From Cladorhizidae sp. MBARI D1340-BT2 (Eukaryota; Porifera; Demospongiae; Poecilosclerida; Cladorhizidae), in contig JAQNBH010000013.1 in NCBI GenBank assembly GCA_028752905.1, positions 41,483,907 through 41,547,906 on the forward strand: a stretch of DNA of 64,000 nucleotides. The letters are read 5' to 3'. Position numbers and translations under genes: made by a program. The notes below the pieces were generated by a model that searched no databases, was not told where the DNA came from, and worked only from the letters and a program-made list of their open reading frames with translations. Shown here piece by piece: positions 57,155 through 64,000 of this stretch (position 1 is the stretch's first letter; every line of letters starts with the position of its first letter).

Positions 57155-58706
57155 CAGCAGAGACCCCCAGGGTTACCTATGGGTGTGCCAAGTTCAACAC
57201 AGCAGAGACTCCCAGGGTTATCTATGGGTGTGCCAAGTTCAACACAGCAGAGACTCCCAGGGTTCTCTATGGGTGTGCCAAGTTCAACACAGCAGAGACT
57301 CCCAGGGTTCTCTATGGGTGTGCCAAGTTCAACACAGCAGAGACTCCCAGGGTTCTCTATGGGTGTGCCAAGTTCAACACAGCAGAGACTCCCAGGGTTC
57401 TCTATGGGTGTGCCAAGTTCAACACAGCAGAGACTCCCAGGGTTCTCTATGGGTGTGCCAAGTTCAACACAGCAGAGACTCCCAGGGTTCTCTATGGGTG
57501 TGCCAAGTTCAACACAGCAGAGACTCCCAGGGTTCTCTATGGGTGTGCCAAGTTCAAGACAGCAGAGACTCCCAGGGTTCTCTATGGGTGTGCCAAGTTC
57601 AACACAGCAGGGGTTCTCTATGGGTGTGCCAAGTTCAACACAGCAGAGACTCCCAGCGTTCCTATGGGTGTGCCAAGTTCAACACAGCAGAGACTCCCAG
57701 GGTTCTCTATGGGTTTGCCAAGTTCAACACAGCAGAGACTCCCAGGGTTCTCTATGGGTGTGCCAAGTTCAACACAGCAGAGACCCCCAGGGTTCTCTAT
57801 GGGTGTGCCAAGTTCACACAGCAGAGACTACCAGGGTTCTCTATGGGTGTGCCAAGTTCAACACAGCAGAGACTCCCAGGGTTCTCTATGGGTGTGCCAA
57901 GTTCAACACAGCAGAGACTCCCAGGGTTCTCTATGGGTGTGCCAAGTTCAACACAGCAAGGACTCCCAGGGTTCTCTATGGGTGTGACAAGTTCAACACA
58001 GCAGAGACTCCCAGGGTTCTCTATGGGTGTGCCAAGTTCAACACAGCAGGGTCTCCCAGGGTTCTCTATGAGTGTGCCAAGTTCAACACAAGAGACTCCC
58101 AGGGTTCTCTATGGGTGTGCCAAGTTCAACACAGTAGAGACTCCCAGGGTTCTCTGTGGGTGTGCCAAGTTCAACACAGCAGAGACTCCCAGGGTTACCT
58201 ATGGGTGTGCCAAGTTCAACATAGCAGAGACTTCCAGGGTTCTCTATGGGTGTGCCAAGTTCAACACAGCAGAGACTCCTAGGGTTCTCTATGGGTGTGC
58301 CAAGTTCAACACAGCAGGGTTCTCTATGAGTGTGCAAGTTCAACACAGCAGAGACTCCCATGGTTCTCTATGGGTGTGCCAAGTTCAACACAGCAGAGAC
58401 TCCCAGGGTTCTCTATGGGTGTGCCAAGTTCAACACAGCAGAGACTCCCAGGGTTCTCTATGTGTGTGCCAAGTTCAACACAGCAGAGACTCCCAGGGTT
58501 ACCTATGGGTGTGCCAAGTTCAACACAGCAGAGACTCCCAGGTTTCTCTATGGGTGTGCCAAGTTCAACACAGCAGAGACTCCCAGGGTACTCTATGAGT
58601 GTGCCAAGTTCAACACAGCAGAGACTCCCAGGGTTCTCTATGGGTGTGCCAAGTTCAACACAGTAGAGACTCCCAGGGTTCTCTATGGGTGTGCCAAGTT
58701 CAACCC
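57155..58706. repeat. 45-bp minisatellite, about 34 copies
   Basis: Tandem unit of 45 bp, containing agcagagactcccagggttc then tctatgggtgtgccaagttc. As 45 is divisible by three, all three plus-strand frames stay open over long stretches, giving 15-residue peptide repeats (AKFNTAETPRVLYGC, QRLPGFSMGVPSSTQ or CQVQHSRDSQGSLWV) and a 471-codon ORF at 57,183-58,598. Some copies are shortened (near 57,605, 58,090 and 58,310) and switch the frame. It lies in the intron between IARS1 exons e and f, on the opposite strand to those ORFs, so I read it as non-coding. Confidence 0.95.
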
Positions 58707-58981
58707 TATTGTCCACCTTAGAGCTACTGTGGCTAGTTCAGTTTGGGTATGCAGAAGTTGTCCAGCACCGGGTGTCAGGTGAGCAGTTATTCTTAACCAT
58801 ACCTGAAACCACTCCCCTCGTGTGGGCATGGAGGTGCAGTAGAGGCAAGGAAAAATCTCCCCCCAACATATCCTCAATGCCGCAGTGTTAGGTACATAGG
58901 GCAACTTAACCACACCCCAGGAAGAGACTTAAACCACACCCAAGGGAAAGAGAATAACTTTGTAATACCAGTACTACAAAA

Positions 58982-59148
58982 ATCCATTTAAATGTACATG
59001 TCACTCTTAGCACACCACACTGGGGAAGGGGCGGGGTCCAGGCTGGCACCAGGTGGACATCAGCAGAGACTCCCAGGGTTCTCTACTTACAAACATCCAT
59101 TTAAATGTACAGAATGGGAGGGGTCCAGGCTGGCACCAGGTGGACATC
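58982..59148. repeat. Local duplication with a stray 45-bp minisatellite fragment
   Basis: The pair atccatttaaatgtac plus ggggtccaggctggcacc...ggacatc occurs twice (58,982-59,061 and 59,095-59,148), with a different spacing inside each. Between the copies, 59,061-59,085 is a 25-bp piece of the 45-bp minisatellite unit, about 350 bp beyond the end of the main array. Confidence 0.85.
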
Positions 59149-59170
59149 CCTAGATATCTTGGGAATCCTG

Positions 59171-59232
59171 TGAGAGTGTGTGTGTGTGATGTATGTGTGT
59201 GTATGTGTGCACGCACGTGCATGTGTGTGTGG
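59171..59232. repeat. TG-rich microsatellite
   Basis: Imperfect (TG)n with ATG and CACG interruptions, in an intron of the IleRS locus. No gene is visible nearby on either strand. Confidence 0.85.
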
Positions 59233-59438
59233 TTGTCCTGGCAACATTGTAGCGCCCCCTGAAATAAAGTAAACAGGAATATGGAAATGGCAACCGGAAG
59301 GGAAGAGGAGTAGAAGAGAGGCCCTCTCAACTGACTCCACCTATTCCTCCTCCCACTCCCTATTATTGCCCACCGTCCTTCTCTGGTTCTCTCTCATCTG
59401 ATCTCCCACATGGAGACGTATGTGGTACGCTATCTCAC

Positions 59439-59594
59439 CTTCTTCCTCAGTTTCTGTATCTTGTTGACGACCTCGCATGCCACGCCTTCCTCCACAATGG
59501 CCTGGGACGGTGTCACGTTGAGAAGCACCAGCAACTTCCTATCAGCATGGGTGTGGCATCCACTAGAGAGGGCATGGTCAACTGAGTATGTAAT
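59439..59594 (-). CDS. IARS1: IARS1 exon e
   Basis: Acceptor tttctctccgtcag ends at 59,595; donor is AAG|gtgagat at 59,438. It has 52 codons in phase 0 at both ends, from ITYSVDHALSSG through HADRKLLVLLNVTPSQAI to VEEGVACEVVNKIQKLRKK. It matches the VLLDVTPDQ...EGMAREV..RIQKLRKK region of animal IARS1. The Arg of AREV is replaced by Cys (codon TGC, one C-to-T step from CGC). Confidence 0.93.
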
Positions 59595-60295
59595 CTGACG
59601 GAGAGAAAGGTATTGCCACTTACAGATACACCAAGCAGTTACAAATCCCTTAACCATTTAAAAAATATTATCTTTTTATTTTATTTAGCCCACTAGCAAT
59701 CTCCCCAACACACCTCTCATCATTAGGATCCGTGTGATGGGGGGAGGGGCAAGGAATTAGTGAACCCTCACCTTCTCTCCCACTTACATATGCATAGACA
59801 AAATTTCCATGATCACTTTGCACCCTCTCACAAGCTCCTGTTCTCCAGTTCTCTCACAAGCTCCAGTTCTCCAGTTCTCTCACAAGCTCCTGTTCTCCAT
59901 CTCTCACAAGCTCCAGTCTTCCGTGAAATAACTCTCACCAATGCGCACTAATCCTATGTTGGATGATTACTATACCAATAAATTGTGCACGTGCTACTCG
60001 ATCTGAGCGAGGACGCACGTGCTCTTCTCACTCTGCAGGTGCTCAGTGGAATAGGGTACGCCCTCCATCCCTCTGTGTCTTCAAGCAGGATTTAAAAGGA
60101 ACATTTTGCACGAGGACTATTCAAGGAAATTGGTAATTCTAAACCATGGGAGATATGTTATTGGGGAATACAGACGTGTGGAATCATACCAATTCCTATG
60201 TCACATTTCCAACGGGAGGTAAATACCCCACGCCACTACCCCCCTCCCCCCACCCCCTCAACACAACCAGAAAGAAACAATGGTCACCCCGTCAC
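59595..60295. other. IARS1 intron between exons d and e, with 26-bp tandem repeat
   Basis: A 701-bp intron. At 59,825-59,922 there are four copies of a 26-bp unit (ctctcacaagctcctgttct and variants; the last is shortened). Nothing else recognisable was seen; the short ORFs here are not supported. Confidence 0.8.
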
Positions 60296-60601
60296 CTTGA
60301 TGTCATCTCACGACAACCTATGCCCCATGACCTCGATCTCTCCTCTCTCTTGCAGCTCCTCTAGCTGCTCACTCGTTAGCTGCTTAACAGCAGGAGCAAC
60401 GTTCTTAAATACCCCCTTCAACCTCTTGCCCAATTTCTCGCTGTCCTGCTCCCCCCGCAGCTTGACCCTGTACTTGCTGTCTTCCGTGGCGAGGGTGAGG
60501 GTCTTGACGTTGAGCTCCTCTAGAATGTACGACTCAAGACCTTTCAGGTAATCCTGACACTTCTGGTCACAATGGATGACAACGATCTCAGGAAGAGGGA
60601 A
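60296..60601 (-). CDS. IARS1: IARS1 exon d, with in-frame TGA
   Basis: Acceptor ctcattgcag ends at 60,602; donor is AAG|gtgacg at 60,295. It has 102 codons in phase 0 at both ends, from FPLPEIVVIHCD through YILEELNVKTLTLA, LGKRLKGVFKN and QLTSEQLEELQ to the GHRLS/DDIK region. The codon between GHRLS and DDIK is TGA (60,308-60,310). Downstream codons and the next exon continue the family sequence in the same frame. The GTGAGA overlapping the TGA would be an alternative donor, but its phase does not fit exon e. This is the best conserved exon in the locus. Confidence 0.92.
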
Positions 60602-60820
60602 CTGCAATGAGGAGGTGGTGGAGGGCAGGAAGAGGAAGGGAGAGAAAAGAGGAGAGAGGGGGAGCGGATGGTGGTGAGAGAGGTCAGAGAGAAGGAAGAG
60701 AGAGAGGAAGGAGGAGGATGATAGAGAATGGGAGGTGAGGAGAGAGGGTGTGGGTTGATGAGAAGACAAGATGTACAAGTAGGGAGAAGAACACAATGAG
60801 AGGCACAGCAACACACACAC
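60602..60820. other. Short purine-rich IARS1 intron
   Basis: A 219-bp intron that is almost purely purine (GA-rich) on the plus strand over 60,609-60,730, hence a long pyrimidine tract in the transcript upstream of the exon d acceptor. Mirror-like GA tracts of this type can form triplex DNA. Confidence 0.7.
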
Positions 60821-60923
60821 CTTGATGGGCATGACTTTGCTGTCTCTGATGTAGTGTCCCAGCTCCACTACAGACTGCAGCATTGTCATAGCCGCCTCGA
60901 TATGGTCATCTATCAGGTCCACT
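60821..60923 (-). CDS. IARS1: IARS1 exon c
   Basis: Acceptor ccctttcag ends at 60,924; donor is AAG|gtgtgtg at 60,820. One leading base completes a codon with the two bases left by exon b, then 34 codons encode VDLIDDHIEAAMTMLQSVVE and LGHYIRDSKVMPIK, ending in phase 0. It matches the QSVIELGR-IRDRK-PIK stretch of eukaryotic IleRS. The Arg of the IRDRK motif is Ser here. Confidence 0.9.
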
Positions 60924-60925
60924 CT

Positions 60926-61090
60926 GAAAGGGAGGGAGGGAGGGAGGGTGGAGAGAGGTGGGAGGGTGGAGAGAGGTGGGAGGGTGGAGAGGGAAGAGAG
61001 AGGGGAGAGAGGTGGGAGAAGCAGGAAAAATAGAAGAGCAAGAGAAAGAGGAGAGGAGGAGGAGGAATAAAATGGAGGAAACAAAAACAG
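60926..61090. repeat. GGGA/GGTGGAGAGA purine tract
   Basis: (GGGA)n at 60,929-60,946 passes into three copies of an 18-bp unit (ggtggagagaggtgggag type) and then irregular GA-rich DNA. In the transcript this supplies the pyrimidine tract before the exon c acceptor. Confidence 0.8.
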
Positions 61091-61290
61091 AGGCCAGTGT
61101 GTGGCAAAAATTAGTGGGAAGAGAAGACAAGGAAAAGGGAAAGGAGAAGAGAAGGGGCCACAGGCAAAGCAAGAGTTGGCCAGACATTTCCATGTTTGTA
61201 GCAACAGCACTAGCACTTCCAACACATGACATGACTGGCTCATGGCACGAGTTTCACAGTGCCCTCATCTATCACTTTGAAGTCGAGCTA

Positions 61291-61760
61291 CGTTGGGTCT
61301 GCCTAGCAACAGGCCTGCAGTACTAACTGGTACTAGAGCTAGACCCACTCTGTTGGGTCCCCCTAGCAACAGGCCTGCAGTACTAACTGGTACTAGAGCT
61401 AGACCCACTCTGTTGGGTCTGCCTAGCAACAGGCTTGCAGTACTAACTGGTACTAGAGCTAGACCCACTCTGTTGGGCTCCATAGCAACAGGCCTGCAGT
61501 ACTAACTGGTACTAGAGCTAGACCCACTCTGTTGGGTCTCCATAGCAACAGGCCTGCAGTACTAACTGGTACTAGAGCTAGACCCACTCTGTTGGGTCTG
61601 CCTAGCAACAGGCCTGCAGTACTAACTGGTACTAGAGCTAGACCCACTCTGTTGGGTCTCCCTAGCAACAGGCCTGCAGTACTAACTGGTACTAGAGCTA
61701 GACCCACTCTGTTGGGTCTGCCTAGCAACAGGCTTGCAGTGCTCACTGGTTCTAAACCTA
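61291..61760. repeat. 60-bp minisatellite, about 7.5 copies
   Basis: Unit of 60 bp (one or two copies are 59) containing ctagcaacaggcctgcagta, ctaactggtactagagctag and acccactctgttgggtct. The first and last copies are diverged. Open frames on both strands (for example TGTRARPTLLG repeats) come from the unit length. It lies in the 912-bp intron between IARS1 exons b and c. Confidence 0.93.
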
Positions 61761-61835
61761 GTATAACTAAACTAAAAGGAGTGGCTCCACTTGTACGTAA
61801 CATCACAATGAATACACACAATGGAATTTACTCAC

Positions 61836-62046
61836 AATTTGTCACCTTCCTTCGAGGCAGAGACGACGTCATATGCCTTCCATGTGACAATACATGACCA
61901 GAAGGAGGGAAGATGGCAGGTTGCTAAAACTGGCATGAAATGCCGATGAAGAAAGGTGTGAATGGATACATCATTCTTGTCATGAGGAAGACGACGGAGC
62001 AGAGAGCCTGCATGGAGTGAAGACACTCCTCCATCCCTTGCTCTCC
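61836..62046 (-). CDS. IARS1: IARS1 exon b, frameshifted
   Basis: Acceptor cccctcag ends at 62,047; the strong donor is TT|gtgagtaa at 61,835. The first part reads GEQGMEECLHSMQALCSVVF and continues to MYPFTPFF in phase 0, a clear IleRS anticodon-domain match. That frame hits TAG at 61,924-61,926. The last part reads correctly only in another frame (TWKAYDVVSASKEGDKL), which leaves two bases at the donor and joins the next exon to give KLVDLIDD. Exon length is 211 bp where 212 (or 209) would keep frame, so one base is missing or two are extra between about 61,927 and 61,960. Confidence 0.8.
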
Positions 62047-62246
62047 CTGAGGGGGAGGGGAAGGCAGCGGAGGGTTGGCGAGAGAGACAAGATGTGGGAT
62101 GGGAGGGGGGGGAGGTGAGGGGGAGAGGTGTAGGAAGAGGAGGAGAGAGCAAAAGAATTGAGGTTGGCGGAGGAGCAAGAGGTGGAGAGAGGAGGAATGT
62201 GAGAGAACCATCGTTGCAGGATGTACATACCATCTCTCTCCATTAC
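62047..62246. other. Short G-rich IARS1 intron with quadruplex potential
   Basis: A 200-bp intron. On the plus (template) strand 62,096-62,124 has gggatggga followed by G8 and a G5 run with short spacers, fitting a G-quadruplex pattern. On the sense strand it is C/T-rich, which suits the exon b acceptor. Confidence 0.6.
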
Positions 62247-62338
62247 CTTGATTATCTTCCTGTTGAACCGGACGTACCAGTTAGTAAGTTGATCTATGAA
62301 CTTGACCAGTCGAGGTATGACGGTGTAGAGATGGTACT
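62247..62338 (-). CDS. IARS1: IARS1 exon a: anticodon-binding domain
   Basis: On the minus strand the acceptor is cctctgccgtag (ends 62,339) and the donor is AAG|gtaatg at 62,246. Two leading bases complete a split codon (probably Glu), then 30 codons encode YHLYTVIPRL through FNRKIIK, ending in phase 0. It matches the IleRS helix that precedes the KGENG-type turn. NRKIIK stands where the family usually has NRRRLK. The upstream intron runs to the window end (at least 1.66 kb), and no further exon was found there. Confidence 0.88.
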
Positions 62339-62518
62339 CTACGGCAGAGGCAACAACAAACAAACACACAAACAAACAACAGGAAGTAACAACAAATAGC
62401 TACTGATGAGTCTTAGCAGGTCGGGCCTTGGTTGCAGCTGTGAGATTCACACATGCTCAGCTTAAGGGGGCGGTTTCCATGTTTAACAAAAAAACGTTTG
62501 TCCTCTTTGTAATTGGCA

Positions 62519-62600
62519 GTTGTTGCTAAAGTGGAGCAACACTCCTGTGTTGCTCGAACTTGTTGCAATTGTGGAGCAACACGTCTGTGTTTGCTCGAAA
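62519..62600. repeat. Tandem pair of hairpin units, about 40 bp each
   Basis: Two tandem copies 40 bp apart. The first has a perfect 9-bp stem (gagcaacac/gtgttgctc, 62,535-62,556) with a 4-base loop. The second (62,575-62,597) has the same stem with one bulged T and a different loop. Similarity outside the stems (ttgttgc...gtg) shows that they are duplicates. Confidence 0.75.
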
Positions 62601-62613
62601 CAACAACTTGTGG

Positions 62614-62925
62614 CTACCACTTTTTAGCTCCAAGATTCTGCAAACTTCATGGTATGGACTTGATATATTGCTCAAAAGATAGGTCTCTCTGTGTGCTCTC
62701 TTTTGATACAAAAATATGTTTCATAGGATAACTATAGGCAAGTTACTAGACCCTAAAGTGGAGGGACCTCAAAACCCGAATGCCTGATTTTGCTACATAA
62801 ATATCTCCAGATTGCCAAGTGCTCGAGAGTTGAAATTAGCACCAGTGGCTAGAGGAAGCTCTACTCTCTATTCAATGAGTGTTTTCATTAGGAGCTAAAA
62901 TGTAAGTACGTGGTCAAGCACTTAA
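62614..62925 (+). mobile_element. Interspersed repeat copy A (non-coding element)
   Basis: Collinear with the reverse complement of 56,112-56,420 over about 300 bp with small indels. It is non-coding and ends inside the left arm of the fold-back element at 62,861-63,035, so the fold-back may be part of the same element family. It lies in the intron 5' of IARS1 exon a, in opposite orientation to copy B. Confidence 0.65.
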
Positions 62926-63035
62926 GTGGAAAATCAATTTCGTTAAAATTCCATAAAATTGATTTTCCACCTGGACGTGCTTGACCACATACTTAAGTTT
63001 TAATGCCTAATGAAAACGCGCATTGCATAGAGTAG
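62861..63035. mobile_element. Fold-back (MITE-like) element with 80-bp inverted arms
   Basis: The left arm 62,861-62,940 pairs with the right arm 62,956-63,035 around a 15-base A/T-rich centre. Matching blocks include ctactct, gttttcattagg, taagta(c/t)gtggtcaagcac and gtggaaaatcaattt, with a few mismatches and two small indels. No ORF and no clear target-site duplication were seen. The structure is typical of non-autonomous DNA elements. Confidence 0.8.
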
Positions 63036-63291
63036 TATACAGTTGGCTCCAAAGTTCCCAACTGCAGCATAGAAGACGTGAGTGAATACAATTATTTTCA
63101 ATGCATATGCATGTAGTTATTTGAACACTTTAATTTGTTGCTCTGATTTGCATCAAACCACCTATCCAAGTGGACCAGAATAATGTGCATTAATGCGATT
63201 CAAATTCAGTGTGGATGTGCCCAATGCACATTGGCTGGTGCAGTGTGGACAGGCCCAAGTGAGGCTGACATATATCATTAGCATAATTATT

Positions 63292-63487
63292 GTACTACTA
63301 CGGGTGCTACTATTACTACTACTATTAATATTATTACTACTACTATTACTACTACTATTATTACTACTATTATTATTACTACTACTATTACTACTACTAC
63401 TATTACTACTACTACTACTACTACTACTGTTACTATTATTACTACATGTACTACTATTACAACTACTAATAATAAAACTACTAATAA
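63292..63487. repeat. TAC/ATT trinucleotide microsatellite
   Basis: About 195 bp of imperfect (TAC)n and (TAT)n, read as a poly-Leu ORF on the plus strand. It is a simple repeat, in the intron 5' of IARS1 exon a. Confidence 0.95.
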
Positions 63488-64000
63488 TAAATAAAATTAC
63501 AAATATTTATAAGAAACTAACAATACGAGAATAATTTTCGAGTCTCCGCCTCTTACCAGACATTATTATTCTTACCAAATAACTCGTAGGCACAATTATC
63601 ACATGTCAGCTCAAGGCTGCACAAGCCTTGAACTTCAAGCTCCTCCTACTCCTCCTAAAAGAGAGAATTCTCATAAATACTATTAAGAAGCGACTGTCTA
63701 GGAAAGTGTAGCAGATGTTTGAAATCGCATGACATCCTCTCCCTTTATTCTGTGCAGGTAATTTTCATACCAAATTGTATATTATTCTCCGTGTGCTTTC
63801 AAATGATATGTTGAGTCTGCATAGGCACATCTTCTTAGACTATAGATCCTTCAACGTCAAGGTCACTCAAACACTGCTCTTGAATCAGCTCTGCAGTTGT
63901 GACTCACACAGCAGGTGGGTATCAAATGCCTAGGAGTTTGGTGTGCACCTCCCAAGACTCTTAAGTGTGATGTCCATGGACCACAATTGACAACAGCTGT
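63488..64000. other. No recognisable gene
   Basis: I see no exon with IleRS similarity, no RNA gene and no clear repeat. A phrase near 63,780-63,820 (gtgtgctttcaaatgatat) faintly resembles part of the interspersed element at 62,614-62,925, but too weakly to call. Confidence 0.6.

Larger units (their letters stand above)
55104..62338 (-). pseudogene. IARS1: Cytosolic isoleucyl-tRNA synthetase, C-terminal half, disrupted
   Basis: IleRS charges tRNA-Ile with isoleucine; the eukaryotic cytosolic enzyme works within the multi-synthetase complex in animals. Seven minus-strand segments follow, in order, the end of the class Ia anticodon-binding domain and the eukaryote-specific C-terminal region. 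Signature stretches are PRLVKFIDQLTNWYVRFN, MYPFTPFF, SVVELGHYIRD, EIVVIHCD, YILEELNV, LGKRLKGVFK and NKIQKLRKK, close to my memory of animal IARS1. Splice sites are GT-AG and phases agree across junctions. The catalytic and editing domains would be beyond 64,000. Three breaks are present: frameshifts near 61,927-61,960 and near 56,920, and TGA at 60,308-60,310. Residues I recall as conserved are also changed (NRRRLKG is NRKIIKG; IRDRK is IRDSK; AREV is ACEV). I read it as an unprocessed decaying copy, but a functional gene with assembly errors is a real alternative. Confidence 0.85.

Noticed and set aside
57183..58598. 471-residue plus-strand gene
   Set aside because: Translation of a 45-bp minisatellite lying in an intron of the minus-strand IleRS locus, with all three frames open.
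58720..58790. Plus-strand exon with gtgtcag|gtgagc donor
   Set aside because: Only a donor-like site at a minisatellite edge; no recognisable protein and no matching acceptor or neighbour exons.
59110..59160. IARS1 exon reading HLVPAWTPPILYI after exon e
   Set aside because: It superficially resembles the LVPTDEITVYY strand, but the acceptor phase is wrong, the frame stops at once, and the true continuation with correct phase is exon f (AGLQPRDAVVVVWEV).
61836..62010. Frame reading DKNDVSIHTFLH in exon b as the SIHYLMLP motif
   Set aside because: It overlaps, in another frame, the clear MYPFTPFF match, so the resemblance is by chance.
63292..63534. Poly-leucine membrane protein
   Set aside because: Translation of a TAC/TAT microsatellite.

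Overview
This is animal genomic DNA, not prokaryotic. About 84% of it (1-54,057) is one tandem satellite array. The rest is intron-rich sequence carrying the C-terminal half of a cytosolic isoleucyl-tRNA synthetase gene (IARS1 type) on the minus strand. Canonical GT-AG introns, a eukaryote-type IleRS most like animal proteins, and abundant micro- and minisatellites point to a metazoan. Short introns suggest an invertebrate (a sponge or other early-branching lineage is possible), but nothing here fixes the species.

Satellite (1-54,057): a 30-bp monomer, roughly 1,800 copies, running off the left edge. Length variants of 29, 32 and 33 bp are mixed in, the commonest being a 29-bp form that lost one C. 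Their order recurs, giving a nested hierarchy: short groups (for example 149 bp = four 30-mers plus one 29-mer), units of about 0.9-2.2 kb (894, 1,337, 1,755 and 2,175 bp recur exactly), and blocks of about 10-16 kb that are themselves in tandem (4,034-19,743 with 19,769-33,037; 30,859-40,650 with 40,676-51,090). Near-identity between blocks implies recent amplification. Many ORFs exist because 30 is divisible by three; none looks like a gene.

Flank (54,058-55,103): low-complexity DNA with a possible terminal exon of an unknown plus-strand gene, a G-rich segment that could form a quadruplex, and TA/GATA microsatellites.

IleRS locus (55,104-62,338, minus strand): six confident exons (62,247-62,338; 61,836-62,046; 60,821-60,923; 60,296-60,601; 59,439-59,594; 56,811-56,989) and one tentative last exon (55,104-55,232). 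They cover the end of the class Ia anticodon-binding domain and the eukaryotic IleRS C-terminal region. Splice sites are canonical and phases match across junctions. However, the reading frame is broken three times: a frameshift near 61,927-61,960, an in-frame TGA at 60,308-60,310, and a frameshift in a TC run near 56,920. Several residues that I recall as conserved in the family are also replaced. It is either an unprocessed decaying copy or a real gene damaged by assembly errors. The 5' exons lie beyond the right edge.

Introns hold most of the remaining structure: a 45-bp minisatellite (about 34 copies), a 60-bp minisatellite, a 43-bp minisatellite touching the last splice acceptor, two copies of an interspersed repeat in opposite orientation, a fold-back element at 62,861-63,035, tandem hairpins, and trinucleotide tracts. 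I found no rRNA, tRNA, CRISPR array, transposase or reverse transcriptase.
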